From assembly GCA_001513365.1 (NCBI GenBank), contig LFTH01000055.1, positions 24,462 to 82,658 on the forward strand: a stretch of 58,197 nucleotides of DNA, given 5' to 3'. Positions 1 to 10,066 of this stretch are shown in pieces. The notes below the pieces were generated by a model. That model saw only the letters and a program-made list of their open reading frames with translations, did no database searches and was not told where the DNA came from. Both the position numbers and the translations under genes were made by a program. This stretch comes from Clostridiales bacterium DTU033. Lineage in GTDB: Bacteria; Bacillota; Clostridia; Oscillospirales; Acutalibacteraceae. Numbering within the stretch: position 1 is the stretch's first letter; each line of letters begins with the position of its first letter.

Positions 1-561
1 ACCGCCGTAACCGTCCCGTATTTCGGGCAGGTTGAGTTCGGGCCGTGGTTTATCCCGTTCACCATCTTTGTGGTAGTCAGCATGAGCAACGCGGTGAATA
101 TCACCGACGGGATTGACGGGCTTTGCGGCACAGTCAGCTTTATTGCGGCGCTGTTTTTCGTGGTCGCGTCAAGTATTACCGCCTATTTCGGGCAGAGCCT
201 GCTTGCGGCAATCACAGCCGGTGCGATAGCCGGTTTTCTGGTGTGGAATTTTTATCCCGCGAAAGTCTTTATGGGGGATACCGGCGCGCTGTTTTTGGGC
301 GGAATTATCACCGCTTTCGCTTTTGGTATCAACCAGCCGTTTGTACTGGTTTTTGTGGGAATAATATATATAGCCGAAATCTTGTCGGTAGTGCTGCAGG
401 TGCTTTATTTCAAGGCCACCGGCGGCAGGCGGCTTTTCAAAATGAGCCCGCTGCACCACCATTTCGAGATGTCGGGGTGGAAAGAAACAAAAGTTGTCGC
501 GGTTTTTTCATTTGTAACCCTGTTGGGCTGCGTGCTGGCGGGTGTGTTTTTATTGTATTGA
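1..561 (+). CDS. mraY: phospho-N-acetylmuramoyl-pentapeptide-transferase (C-terminal part, truncated by window start)
   Basis: Frame open from base 1; NITDGIDGLCG, VFMGDTGALFLGG and SPLHHHFEMSGWKE motifs of MraY; followed by ftsW and murG. Confidence 0.96.
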   Translation, partial: TAVTVPYFGQVEFGPWFIPFTIFVVVSMSNAVNITDGIDGLCGTVSFIAALFFVVASSITAYFGQSLLAAITAGAIAGFLVWNFYPAKVFMGDTGALFLGGIITAFAFGINQPFVLVFVGIIYIAEILSVVLQVLYFKATGGRRLFKMSPLHHHFEMSGWKETKVVAVFSFVTLLGCVLAGVFLLY

Positions 562-647
562 CATTTTCGGGATTGGCGGCTGCTGCGACAAAGAGGAAAA
601 CCGGGCTGTCCGCTTTTTTAAATACGATTGAAAGGCATTTGGGTTGA

Positions 648-1820
648 ATGGCGGCTTTAAGAGATTATGCAGTGAGCGAAACTTATCAAAAGACAAAAAA
701 TAAGCTGCGCCTTATTTCGGTTTCGCGCAGCTTTGACATGCCGTTTTTGATTATTCTGATGGTTATCCTTGTGCTGGGGCTGATAAGCCTTTTATCGGCC
801 AGCCATGCCTATTCGTATTACTGGAACAGGGGCGACAGCTATTTTTATATAAGAAGGCAGATTATATTTGCGTTGGCGGGCGTCGCGCTCATGCTGATAG
901 TATCGGCAATTGACTATCATATTCTTCACCATTTAGCGATACCGCTGATGATTGTATCATATATTATGCTTGTAATCGTGCTGTTTATCCCCTCTTCTTC
1001 GGGAGTACACAGGTGGATACGCCTGCCGGGATTGCAGTTCCAGCCTTCGGAAATCGCCAAATTCGCGCTGATTGTGCTGTTTGCGCATTTGATTTCGATT
1101 AACCATAAGAAAATGAAAAACTTTACGGCCGGGTATCTTCCGTTCATGGCAATTCTGGTGATTACCTGCGGCCTTGTGTTTGTCGAGCCCCATCTTTCCG
1201 GGGCTATCCTGCTGCTCGCAATCGGCGTGTCGATGATGTATATCGGCGGTACACGGATGATGTATCTCGTCCTGACCTTCATCGTCGGCGCCGCCGCGAT
1301 GTATTACATGATTTTTGTAAAAGGGTACGAGCAGGACAGGATAAACGTCTGGCTGGACCCGATTAAGGCGTTCGCCGCAAACAGCGACGAGGCGTGGCAG
1401 ATTGTCCAGTCCCTTTTTGCAATCGGCTCAGGCGGGCTGATGGGTCAGGGGCTGGGCAACTCGCGGCAAAAGCACCTGTTTTTGCCGGAGCCGCACAACG
1501 ACTTTATTTTTTCGGTTGTATGCGAGGAGCTCGGATTTGTCGGCGCGGTGCTGGTGATTGTTCTGTTCGCGCTGCTTGTGTGGAGGGGCATTACCATCGG
1601 TATGAAAGCTCCCGATAAGTTCGGCTCGATGCTGGCGATAGGTCTTACCATTCAGGTGGGCATTCAGGCGTTTATGAACATGGCGGTGGTAACAAACACA
1701 ATCCCGAATACCGGTATCAGCCTTCCCTTTTTCAGCTACGGCGGCACCTCGCTTGTTATGCTGCTCGCACAGATGGGGGTTGTGCTGTCGGTTTCAAGGC
1801 ATATCGGGGCCGCCGAATGA
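648..1820 (+). CDS. ftsW: FtsW/RodA/SpoVE family septal peptidoglycan polymerase
   Basis: Multi-TM SEDS protein; LPEPHNDFIFSVVCEELGF and NTGISLPFFSYGGTSL motifs; between mraY and murG. Confidence 0.93.
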   Translation: MAALRDYAVSETYQKTKNKLRLISVSRSFDMPFLIILMVILVLGLISLLSASHAYSYYWNRGDSYFYIRRQIIFALAGVALMLIVSAIDYHILHHLAIPLMIVSYIMLVIVLFIPSSSGVHRWIRLPGLQFQPSEIAKFALIVLFAHLISINHKKMKNFTAGYLPFMAILVITCGLVFVEPHLSGAILLLAIGVSMMYIGGTRMMYLVLTFIVGAAAMYYMIFVKGYEQDRINVWLDPIKAFAANSDEAWQIVQSLFAIGSGGLMGQGLGNSRQKHLFLPEPHNDFIFSVVCEELGFVGAVLVIVLFALLVWRGITIGMKAPDKFGSMLAIGLTIQVGIQAFMNMAVVTNTIPNTGISLPFFSYGGTSLVMLLAQMGVVLSVSRHIGAAE

Positions 1821-1839
1821 CGGCGCAGGGAGGGTCAGG

Positions 1840-2979
1840 ATGCGCGTATTGATTACAGGCGGCGGCACCGCAGGCCATATCAATCCGGCTTTGGCGATTG
1901 CCGCTAAAATAAAAAAGGAAAACCCCGACGCTGAAATCCTGTTTGTCGGGGCAAAGGGCAGGATGGAAACCCGGCTTGTGCCGCAGGCGGGATATCAAAT
2001 CAAGACAATCAATGTGCAAGGGTTCCAGCGCAGGATAACTGCGAAAAATATCGCCCGCAACGCCGCGGCGGCTTTTTGGGCGGTGGCGTCGGGAATTGAG
2101 TGCGCAAAGATTATAAAACAGTTTAAGCCCGACATCGCGATAGGCACCGGCGGCTATGTCAGCGGTCCGGTTTTGCGCAAGGCGGCAAAGCTCGGCATAC
2201 CGGTTTTGATACACGAGGCCAACGCCTACCCCGGCATGACTGTGCGCATGCTCGCGAAATACGCTGACGCGGTGCTGATTGCGGCGAAGGAAGCGCGCGG
2301 ATACCTTCCCGCGACCGCAAAGGTTATAGTTACGGGCAATCCGCTGCGGGCTGAGTTTTTGAATTTGCAGGATTATGAGACCGCCCGTAAAGAGCTCGGT
2401 CTCGACGAGCGGCCGGTGGTGCTTTCGTTAGGGGGGAGCCTTGGGGCGCGGCGGATAAACGAGGTTATGACCGAGGTTTTAATCAAAAGCCACAGGGAAG
2501 GCGGTATCCAGCACATACACGCGACCGGCAGCGCGGGGTACCGGGATGTCGTATCTCGGCTTAAAGCGCACGGCATTACCGGCAAGGACAAAAATATACA
2601 GGTGCATGAGTATATCAACGACATGGCGCGCTGCATGGCGGCGGCCGACCTTGTGATTTCCCGCTGCGGGGCGATGACTTTAAGCGAGCTCCCCGCGGCA
2701 GGCAAGCCATCGATTTTAATTCCCTCGCCCAACGTCGCCGAAAATCACCAGTACCACAACGCAATGGCTCTGGTAAACAAGGGGGCGGCCGTCTGCATCG
2801 AGGAGAAGAACCTGTCGGCGGACACCCTGTGGCGTGAAATAAAAAGGATTACGTCCTCCCCCGGTTTAATGCGGAGGATGGCTGAGAACGCGCGGCGGGA
2901 GGCGATTTACGACGCCGCCGACCGTATCTATGACGCAATCCTGATGACGCTGGCTGAACGGGGTATTAATCCGAAATAG
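1840..2979 (+). CDS. murG: UDP-N-acetylglucosamine--N-acetylmuramyl-(pentapeptide) pyrophosphoryl-undecaprenol N-acetylglucosamine transferase
   Basis: MRVLITGGGTAGHINPALAIA start at 1840 (ORF track starts upstream at 1753); GGSLGARRIN; SRCGAMTLSE. Confidence 0.95.
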   Translation: MRVLITGGGTAGHINPALAIAAKIKKENPDAEILFVGAKGRMETRLVPQAGYQIKTINVQGFQRRITAKNIARNAAAAFWAVASGIECAKIIKQFKPDIAIGTGGYVSGPVLRKAAKLGIPVLIHEANAYPGMTVRMLAKYADAVLIAAKEARGYLPATAKVIVTGNPLRAEFLNLQDYETARKELGLDERPVVLSLGGSLGARRINEVMTEVLIKSHREGGIQHIHATGSAGYRDVVSRLKAHGITGKDKNIQVHEYINDMARCMAAADLVISRCGAMTLSELPAAGKPSILIPSPNVAENHQYHNAMALVNKGAAVCIEEKNLSADTLWREIKRITSSPGLMRRMAENARREAIYDAADRIYDAILMTLAERGINPK

Positions 2980-3013
2980 AATACAGACAAAACGGGTTGT
3001 GAAGATTGATAAA

Positions 3014-3043
3014 AGCCCGCCGGCAGTCATATACCGGCGGGCT
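3014..3043. terminator. hairpin between convergent murG and GH4 genes
   Basis: AGCCCGCCGG-(cagtcatata)-CCGGCGGGCT, perfect 10-bp stem. Confidence 0.7.
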
Positions 3044-3087
3044 GGGTTTATAAAGAGATAAATAGGGCGGTTGTTTTGCCGCGGAGT

Positions 3088-4395
3088 TTATTTAAACTCC
3101 GGCAGCCAGCCCTTGTGCGCTTCGATTAAGTCGTCGCACAGCGAGACGATGTCGTCAATTGACAGTTCGGAAGAGGTGTGGGGGTCGAGCATTGCGGCCA
3201 TATAGATGTATTCCTTTTTCAGGGTTTCGGCCGCCTTGATTGTCATTAGCTGCGTATTGATGTTGGTTCTGTTCAATGCCGCGCACTGCTCAGGTAGCTC
3301 ACCGACATAGCAGGGGTTAATCCCGTTGCGGTCCACCATGCACGGCACCTCGACGCAGGCGTTTTGCGGCAGGTTGGTTATAAGCCCGGTGTTCAGCACG
3401 TTGCCGTGAATGCGGTAGGGTACATCATTGAGGACGGCGTTGATGATGTAAGAGGCAAATTCGTGGCTCTTTTTATGCTGAATGAGGCTGTTATGAAGCA
3501 GGGACTCTCTCATCTTGTTCCATTCGCTAATCTGGCGCTCACAACGACGCGGATACTCGTCCAGCGGGATTTTGAACCTGTCAATCAGCTCAGGGTATTT
3601 GTCTTTGATGAAATAGGGCAGGTATTCGGCTGAGTGTTCGCTGGATTCGGTTACATAGTAGCCGAAACGCTTCATTATCTCAAGGCGGACAAGGTCCCTG
3701 CCCTCCTTGTTGTAGTCGGGCGAGGACGCGCGGCGCTTAATCTCAGGGTACAGGTCGTTTCCGCTAAGGTCCTCGATTTTAAGCAGCCACGCCTGATGGT
3801 TGATACCGGCGATTTCCCATCTGGTCTTGTCCACATACTCGTCCATACCGAGTGTTTTAAGCAGCACATTGGCGCACACCTGCACCGAATGGCACAGCCC
3901 CACTGTTTTAATATTCGTGAAACGCTGCATATATCCGGTGAGTGTTGCCATCGGGTTTGTGTAGTTCAATAATAAAGCGCGGGGAGAAAGCCGCTCGATG
4001 TCGTTGGCGTAGTCCATCATCACCGGTATGGTGCGGAGCGCGCGGAATATCCCGCCAATCCCGATGGTGTCCGCGATTGTCTGGCTAAGCCCGTATTTTT
4101 TCGGGACCTCAAAATCGATAACCGTGCTCGGCCTGTATCCGCCGACCTGAATTGCGTTTACAATAAAGTCGGCTCCGGTGAAGGCCTCGGTGCGGTCCAG
4201 GGTTTTTGTGATGTTCGCCCTTCCGTTTGCAGTTTTGTTTATGTTGCATAGGATTTGATAGGAATCGTCGAGGCGCTGGGGGTCTATATCGAACAGACAG
4301 ACATCAAAATCGCCAAGCTCCGGCGTGAGGATGCAGTCCCCGATTACGTTGCGGGCAAAGGTGGTGCTTCCCGCGCCTATAAAAGTAATTTTCAT
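3088..4395 (-). CDS. glycoside hydrolase family 4 protein (alpha-galactosidase/alpha-galacturonidase type)
   Basis: N-terminal MKITFIGAGSTTFARN NAD-binding motif; GLCHSVQ metal/catalytic motif; GINHQAW. Confidence 0.88.
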   Translation of the reverse strand: MKITFIGAGSTTFARNVIGDCILTPELGDFDVCLFDIDPQRLDDSYQILCNINKTANGRANITKTLDRTEAFTGADFIVNAIQVGGYRPSTVIDFEVPKKYGLSQTIADTIGIGGIFRALRTIPVMMDYANDIERLSPRALLLNYTNPMATLTGYMQRFTNIKTVGLCHSVQVCANVLLKTLGMDEYVDKTRWEIAGINHQAWLLKIEDLSGNDLYPEIKRRASSPDYNKEGRDLVRLEIMKRFGYYVTESSEHSAEYLPYFIKDKYPELIDRFKIPLDEYPRRCERQISEWNKMRESLLHNSLIQHKKSHEFASYIINAVLNDVPYRIHGNVLNTGLITNLPQNACVEVPCMVDRNGINPCYVGELPEQCAALNRTNINTQLMTIKAAETLKKEYIYMAAMLDPHTSSELSIDDIVSLCDDLIEAHKGWLPEFK

Positions 4396-4550
4396 AAATA
4401 AATCACCCTTTTACAGAAAAAAATCACGATTTTTCAACTACCAGTATACAGCCGGCCGGAGCAAAACAAAAGTGCAGAATGTTGCCAATACTATTGCTAA
4501 TGTTGCATTTTGTATAACAATATGTTATTTTTATTAAAAGGGGCGGTGTT

Positions 4551-5417
4551 ATGTTCAAAAAAAACTCTGACGCCAGCCGGGAAATCAGTTATACGCCGGT
4601 AAGCGCCCCTCCCCCCGCGTGCACGTCCATCTATGTTCACCAGTGCGGCACAGAAAAGTGCGCGAAAGGCCATTCGTTCGGCCCGGCAATCAGGGAGCAT
4701 TACCTGATACATTGCGTCTTTTCCGGCAAGGGAAAATTCTTTGATGGAGAGCACACTTATTATCTGCGCAAAGGGCAGGGCTTTTTGATTGTGCCGAAAA
4801 TTGTTACCTTTTATCAGGCTGACATGGAACAGCCATGGGAGTACGGGTGGGTTGGTTTCAGCGGCTCGGACGCAGGCCATATCCTGCGCCAGTGCGGAAT
4901 CGGCAGGGAACGCCCGGTCTTTGATTTTTCGAAGGTTGAGGAAGTCAAAAGCTGTATCGAGAGGATTGTCGTGCAGCACGGCACCGGCGGCAACAGCTTT
5001 GAGACTACGTCGAGCGTTTTTTTGTTTTTTTCGTTAATCCAGAGCAATGACAGCCGAAAATTTTCGGGACTCGGCACTTTTGACCGCGCGGCCGATTATA
5101 TACACAAAAACTATTCCTACCCGCTGACAATTCCGGAGGTCGCCGGCTTTGCGGGTGTTACCCGCAGCCAGCTTTTCCGTATTTTCAAACAGACCCTTGG
5201 GGTCTCCCCTCAGGAGTATTTAATCAGGATACGGCTTCAGAACGCGGTGCGGCTGATGCGCACCACCGGGCTGTCGGTTACCGAAATCCTGTACTCGTGC
5301 GGGTTCAACGACCCCAGCCATTTTTCAAGGCAGTTTAAACTGCGGTACGGGGTTACCCCTTCGGAATACCTCAAAACTGTTCGGGAAAACGGGTTGTCCG
5401 CGCCGATTGGCGATTAA
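4551..5417 (+). CDS. AraC family transcriptional regulator
   Basis: N-terminal cupin-like sensor; C-terminal double HTH (VAGFAGVTRSQLFRIFKQTLGVSPQEYL... SHFSRQFKLRYGVTPSEYL); divergent from GH4 gene. Confidence 0.92.
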   Translation: MFKKNSDASREISYTPVSAPPPACTSIYVHQCGTEKCAKGHSFGPAIREHYLIHCVFSGKGKFFDGEHTYYLRKGQGFLIVPKIVTFYQADMEQPWEYGWVGFSGSDAGHILRQCGIGRERPVFDFSKVEEVKSCIERIVVQHGTGGNSFETTSSVFLFFSLIQSNDSRKFSGLGTFDRAADYIHKNYSYPLTIPEVAGFAGVTRSQLFRIFKQTLGVSPQEYLIRIRLQNAVRLMRTTGLSVTEILYSCGFNDPSHFSRQFKLRYGVTPSEYLKTVRENGLSAPIGD

Positions 5418-5564
5418 TATGATTGCCGAAAGCATAAGCGGCCGCGCCGGCCGCGGCATTTGCATGTGTGCAGGCGATATGCCTTTGAAAAACGGACAAA
5501 CGGGGGCTTGCCTTTGTTATGGCCGATAAAAAAACGGTAACCTGACGCCGGCGCAACCTGCACC

Positions 5565-5593
5565 TTGTATTTAATAGCAGTTTCCAGTATAAT
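5565..5593 (+). promoter_or_regulatory. sigma-A-type promoter upstream of the M50 protease gene
   Basis: TTGTAT-N17-TATAAT. Confidence 0.6.
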
Positions 5594-5646
5594 ACTATTT
5601 ATGATGACAGCGGTATTAATACAATTTCGGACACAGGAGAATAATT

Positions 5647-6309
5647 ATGCTAGACTTGCTGTTTAATTGGAGAGCTTATTCCCCGCTTGACGTTGTTTTC
5701 ATCCTTTTATCGTATGCGATGATAATCCTGATTGCGCTGCCCGTGCACGAGCTTGCGCACGCCTTTGCCGCGGACCGGATGGGAGACCCGACCGCAAGGT
5801 GGAACGGGCGGCTTACTTTAAACCCACTTGCCCATCTCGATGTTGTCGGGACGTTGATGATACTGTTTTTCCGGTTTGGGTACGCAAAACCGGTTCCGGT
5901 AAACCCGCGCAATTTCAGAGAGTATAAAAAAGGCATGATTATAACCTCTGTTGCCGGCCCTCTTTCAAACTTGGCTCTGAGTCTGGCTTCGCTTGCAATC
6001 CTGAGGCTTTTGCTTTTTGTGCCTTCGCCCCCTCTTTTTTCACATCTGGCAACAATCCTGCTGTGGAACTTCGCTCAGGTCAATATATTTCTGGCAATCT
6101 TTAACCTCATGCCGGTGCCGCCGCTGGACGGGTACCGCATAATATCGAATTTTATCCCTCCCAGATGGGCATATTCTATTGAGCGGTATCAGCTTTTTAT
6201 AACCATCGGGTTTATTGTTCTGGTATTGGGCGGCAGGTTCGGCTATATAATTCAGTTTATAGCAAATCCGATTTTCAAGCTGTTTTTGTTTATAACCGGT
6301 TTGGGTTGA
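5647..6309 (+). CDS. site-2 protease family (M50) membrane metalloprotease
   Basis: HELAHAFAADRMGD motif; NLMPVPPLDGYRI. Confidence 0.92.
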   Translation: MLDLLFNWRAYSPLDVVFILLSYAMIILIALPVHELAHAFAADRMGDPTARWNGRLTLNPLAHLDVVGTLMILFFRFGYAKPVPVNPRNFREYKKGMIITSVAGPLSNLALSLASLAILRLLLFVPSPPLFSHLATILLWNFAQVNIFLAIFNLMPVPPLDGYRIISNFIPPRWAYSIERYQLFITIGFIVLVLGGRFGYIIQFIANPIFKLFLFITGLG

Positions 6310-6328
6310 GAATAAAACGGGAGAAGAT

Positions 6329-7075
6329 ATGGAAACAATATCCTTTAAAGTGCCGGGTTTTGAAGGCCCGCTCGACTTGCTGCTGCACCTTGTGCAGAAA
6401 AACAAGCTGAATATTATGGATATCCCGATTTCCGAGCTGCTTGAGCAGTATACCAAGGTGATTGAGGAGTGGAGAAGCCTCGATTTGGAGATAACCTCTG
6501 AGTTTCTGGAGATGGCGGCCCGCCTTGTATACATCAAGACCGTCATGCTTTTGCCTAAGCATGACGAAGCCGAGCAGTTAAGGCAGGAACTGAGCGGGGA
6601 GCTGATGGAATATCAGCTCTGTAAGGAGATGGCCGCAAAGCTTTTCGCGCTCAACGTAGGCGGGGATATTTTTGTCCGGTACCCGATGGAAATCGAGCCG
6701 GACCGCACGTACCGCCGCACCCATCCGGCGGATACCCTGCCTGACGCGTACCTTGCCGCCGCGGGCAGGGGAAGGCGCCGCCTGCCGCCGCCGGCAAAGG
6801 CGTTCAGCGGGATTGTGGCGCGGCAGATAGTGTCCGTCCCCTCAAAAATCATCTATGTGTTAAGGCGGCTGTATAAGCAGAATAAAGTCCAGTACCTGAA
6901 AATGTTTGAAAACTCAAAAAGCAGGTCCGAGCTTGTCGCTATTTTCCTTGCGCTGCTAGAGTTGATAAAATCCAGCAAAATACAGGTCAGGGGCGAAGGG
7001 AAAAACCAGTACGTGTGCCTCGCGCGGGCGGCAAAAAGGAGCAGGCAAGCCGGAGCCGCGCGCACCCAAAGCTGA
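6329..7075 (+). CDS. scpA: segregation and condensation protein A
   Basis: FKVPGFEGPLDLLLHLVQKNKLNIMDIPI signature; followed by scpB. Confidence 0.95.
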   Translation: METISFKVPGFEGPLDLLLHLVQKNKLNIMDIPISELLEQYTKVIEEWRSLDLEITSEFLEMAARLVYIKTVMLLPKHDEAEQLRQELSGELMEYQLCKEMAAKLFALNVGGDIFVRYPMEIEPDRTYRRTHPADTLPDAYLAAAGRGRRRLPPPAKAFSGIVARQIVSVPSKIIYVLRRLYKQNKVQYLKMFENSKSRSELVAIFLALLELIKSSKIQVRGEGKNQYVCLARAAKRSRQAGAARTQS

Positions 7076-7092
7076 AAGGCGGATAATGTCAG

Positions 7093-7713
7093 ATGGAGAT
7101 AAAGCATTACCAGTCGATAATTGAAGCAGTGCTTTTTGCGAGCGGCGAGCCGGTCGAGCTGACAAGGCTTGCCGAGGCGATTGAGATTGATACCGATACC
7201 GCCGAGCGGCTGACCGAGGCTCTCATGCACGAGACCAACGCAAGGCCGGGCGGAATCAGGATTGTCCGGCTCGGCAGGTGCTATCAGATGTGTACCAGAT
7301 TGGAATACGCCTCGTATATACGGAAAGCGCTCGACATAAGGCGCAATATGCCGCTGTCGCAGGCGGCGATGGAAGTGCTCGCGATTATTGCCTATAACCA
7401 GCCGGTTACCAGAGCGTATATCGAACAGGTCAGGGGCGTGGACTGCGACGCGGTAATTCAGGGGCTTGTCGCCAAAAACCTTGTGGAGGAAAAAGGGCGC
7501 CTCGATTTGCCGGGCCGCCCGCTGATTTACGGCACCACCGCCGATTTTCTCCGGTGCTTCGGGCTTTCTTCGCTGGACGAGCTGCCGCCCATCCCGCAGC
7601 CGGGCGGGGAAGAAATGGGAGAAACAAGTATTGACGGGATAATCGAAAGCTCGTCTGCGGACGGGGCAGAGGAGAGCCCGGTTGAAACCGCTGTCGGCGC
7701 TGCGATGGAATGA
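7093..7713 (+). CDS. scpB: segregation and condensation protein B
   Basis: IIEAVLFASGEPV, LSQAAMEVLAIIAYNQPVTRAYIEQVRGVD; adjacent to scpA. Confidence 0.95.
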   Translation: MEIKHYQSIIEAVLFASGEPVELTRLAEAIEIDTDTAERLTEALMHETNARPGGIRIVRLGRCYQMCTRLEYASYIRKALDIRRNMPLSQAAMEVLAIIAYNQPVTRAYIEQVRGVDCDAVIQGLVAKNLVEEKGRLDLPGRPLIYGTTADFLRCFGLSSLDELPPIPQPGGEEMGETSIDGIIESSSADGAEESPVETAVGAAME

Positions 7714-8347
7714 GGTATGCCTGTTGCTGATATTGAAGATTATTCTTGGCGTTATCGCGGCTTTGCTGGCCCTTTTGCTGGTGCCTGTCCGTTTAAGCGC
7801 GGTCTTCGACGGGGATTTGAAAGTCAGCTTATACCTGCTGCTTTTTAAGCTCAGGCTGTACCCTGGTCCCGCGTTTTTTGAAAGAATGAGGCTCAAAGGA
7901 CAGCGAAAGCGAAAGGAGGAGCCGGAGCTTCCCCGCGCCGAAAAGGTGCTGAAGGAGGAAGGCGTCCGCGCGGTAATCGAATACTATCTGCAAATCGGCA
8001 GGCTGCTCAAAAGCGCCGCGGAAAGGCTTATGCGCGCAATCACCGTGGACAGGCTGTACCTTGACGTTCTGGTCGCCTCTGGCGACGCCGCGCAGACCGC
8101 GATTGACTACGGAAAAATCTGCGCGGTCGTCTATCCTATTCAGGCGCTGATTGAAAGCAAAATGCGGGTGCGCCGCCGGGCGATAAACATTTCCACCGAT
8201 TTTTTGCATGACAGCGGCGAGCTCAAAGCGGATATAAGACTTCATGCGGTCCCTATCAGGGTTTTATGGGCAATTCTGCTGTTTTTTATAGGCTATGCTG
8301 GAAATACTACTGACGATTCGCTTGAAAAGATTGCACAGCGACAGTGA
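7682..8347 (+). CDS. DUF2953 domain-containing protein (start uncertain; a TTG near 7722 is an alternative)
   Basis: N-terminal TM plus PVRLSAVFDGDLKVSLYLL; conserved position between scpB and ytfJ/gerW. Confidence 0.75.
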   Translation: MKPLSALRWNEVCLLLILKIILGVIAALLALLLVPVRLSAVFDGDLKVSLYLLLFKLRLYPGPAFFERMRLKGQRKRKEEPELPRAEKVLKEEGVRAVIEYYLQIGRLLKSAAERLMRAITVDRLYLDVLVASGDAAQTAIDYGKICAVVYPIQALIESKMRVRRRAINISTDFLHDSGELKADIRLHAVPIRVLWAILLFFIGYAGNTTDDSLEKIAQRQ

Positions 8348-8377
8348 GGAAATAAAACTAGAAAAGAGGTTGAGATT

Positions 8378-8821
8378 ATGGCAGAGAACAACTTACAGGG
8401 CATTTTAGGGGTTTCGATGGATAAAATCCGCGAGATGGTTGACGTAAATACCATTGTTGGGGAGGCAATCCATACTCCGGACGGCGTTACCCTGATACCC
8501 GTTTCAAGGGTGTCGTACGGGTTTGCGGCCGGCGGCTCCAATATCCCGTCAAAATCCCAGTCCGAACTGTTCGGAGGGGGCAGCGGCGCGGGTATTAACA
8601 TCACGCCGGTTGCCTTTATCGTTATTCATGAAGGAAACGTGCAGGTAATCCCGATTGTGTCAAAACCCGATTCAGGCGACAAGATTGTCAATCTGGTGCC
8701 CGAACTGTTTGACAAGATAACCGCGCTTTTCCGCAAGAAAAAGGATACCACCGAAAAGGTTGAATTCACCGGCGGGGACGACCCGTCAATAACGGTTACC
8801 GAAACCACCACAAAATCATAG
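8378..8821 (+). CDS. gerW: GerW family sporulation protein (YtfJ)
   Basis: VNTIVGEAIHTPDGVTLIPVSRVSYGFAAGG; GGGSGAGINITPVAFIVI. Confidence 0.93.
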   Translation: MAENNLQGILGVSMDKIREMVDVNTIVGEAIHTPDGVTLIPVSRVSYGFAAGGSNIPSKSQSELFGGGSGAGINITPVAFIVIHEGNVQVIPIVSKPDSGDKIVNLVPELFDKITALFRKKKDTTEKVEFTGGDDPSITVTETTTKS

Positions 8822-8866
8822 CGTTAGCATTTCAACACAAACACCTGCATAGTTTTTAAAAGGCAG

Positions 8867-10021
8867 GTGGTTTTGTTGTTGAGAAAGAGTTTAATCCTTT
8901 TTATCTGTATCGCCGCAGTTATTTGCTCGCCGGGGCTGTGGAACGCCGCAGCGGGGATTGGCGCGCTGTCGTCTGCTTCCGCCGTCCTGTACGAGCCGGA
9001 CTCAAAGCGGGTGCTCCACGGGAAGGGCGCCGACTCTCCCCGCCCGATGGCGAGCACCACAAAGATTATGACCGCCCTTCTTGCAATCGAGCTGTCCCCG
9101 CTTGACAGGGTTATCACCGTTCCCGAACAGGCGGTGAGGGTAGAGGGCTCATCGCTCGGACTCAGCGGCGGCGACAGGATAACCATGCTGGATTTGGTTA
9201 CCGGCATGCTGCTTGAATCCGGCAACGATGCGGCCAATGCCGTCGCATTTGCGGTCGCGGGGAGCATTGAGGCTTTCGTGCGGCTTATGAACCGGCGGGC
9301 AAAGGAAATCGGGATGAAAAACACCTTTTTTGCAACCCCGTCCGGGCTGGATGAAGACGGGCACCGCTCCACCGCTTATGACATGGCGCTACTTGCGGCG
9401 GAGGCGATAAAAAACCCGGTCATCGCAAAGATTTGCGCCAGCAAATCCGCGCTGATTGTGTTCGGCGACCCTCCCAGAAAGGTGAGGGTAACCAACCACA
9501 ACAGGCTGCTTCATCTTTACCCGCACGCTGTCGGGATGAAGACGGGGTTTACAAAAAAATCCGGGCGCTGTCTTGTTTCGGCGGCCGAAAAAGACGGGGT
9601 AAGGCTGATTGCGGTTACCCTGAAGGCAGGCGACGACTGGAACGACCATATTAAGATGTACGAGTACGGGTTCTCGCTTGTCGAGTTGGTTGCCTTTCCG
9701 GCACAGGATTTGCCGGATTTGGACGTCGCGGGCGGGCGCGTCAATAAAGTTGCTCTCAAAATGGACGCCCCGCCATCCAAAGTGCTGCTCAAAGAGGAAA
9801 AAAGCAAGCTGCGCGCCGAGTTAAGCCTGCCCAAGTTTTTGATTGCGCCGGTGAAATCCGGCGAGACCGTCGGCAGCGTCAGATATTTCGCGGGGGACAG
9901 GGAAATCTGCAAGGCGGATATAAAGGCCGCCGCCGAAGTTACGGCAAGGCCGGTCGCGGGCTTTTTTGAGCGGGTTTTGCGGCGATTTGCAGAGTTTTTT
10001 CGCGCACTGGCAAGATTATGA
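8867..10021 (+). CDS. D-alanyl-D-alanine carboxypeptidase (DacF/PBP5-like)
   Basis: Signal peptide; ASTTKIMTAL (SxxK), ESGNDAAN (SxN), GMKTGFTKKSG (KTG); GTG start. Confidence 0.93.
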   Translation: MVLLLRKSLILFICIAAVICSPGLWNAAAGIGALSSASAVLYEPDSKRVLHGKGADSPRPMASTTKIMTALLAIELSPLDRVITVPEQAVRVEGSSLGLSGGDRITMLDLVTGMLLESGNDAANAVAFAVAGSIEAFVRLMNRRAKEIGMKNTFFATPSGLDEDGHRSTAYDMALLAAEAIKNPVIAKICASKSALIVFGDPPRKVRVTNHNRLLHLYPHAVGMKTGFTKKSGRCLVSAAEKDGVRLIAVTLKAGDDWNDHIKMYEYGFSLVELVAFPAQDLPDLDVAGGRVNKVALKMDAPPSKVLLKEEKSKLRAELSLPKFLIAPVKSGETVGSVRYFAGDREICKADIKAAAEVTARPVAGFFERVLRRFAEFFRALARL

Positions 10022-10066
10022 CGGCGCGGTGTATCGGATTTTTCGACAAAGGAATGACGGGCTTTA

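Noticed and set aside
5438-5454. GC-rich hairpin GCGGCC-gcgcc-GGCCGC after the AraC gene
   Set aside because: Short stem without T-run; could be incidental in GC-rich DNA.
6853-7896. 347-aa minus-strand ORF
   Set aside because: Antisense to scpA/scpB/DUF2953; low-complexity Arg/Ala/Pro-rich product typical of GC-driven mirror ORFs.
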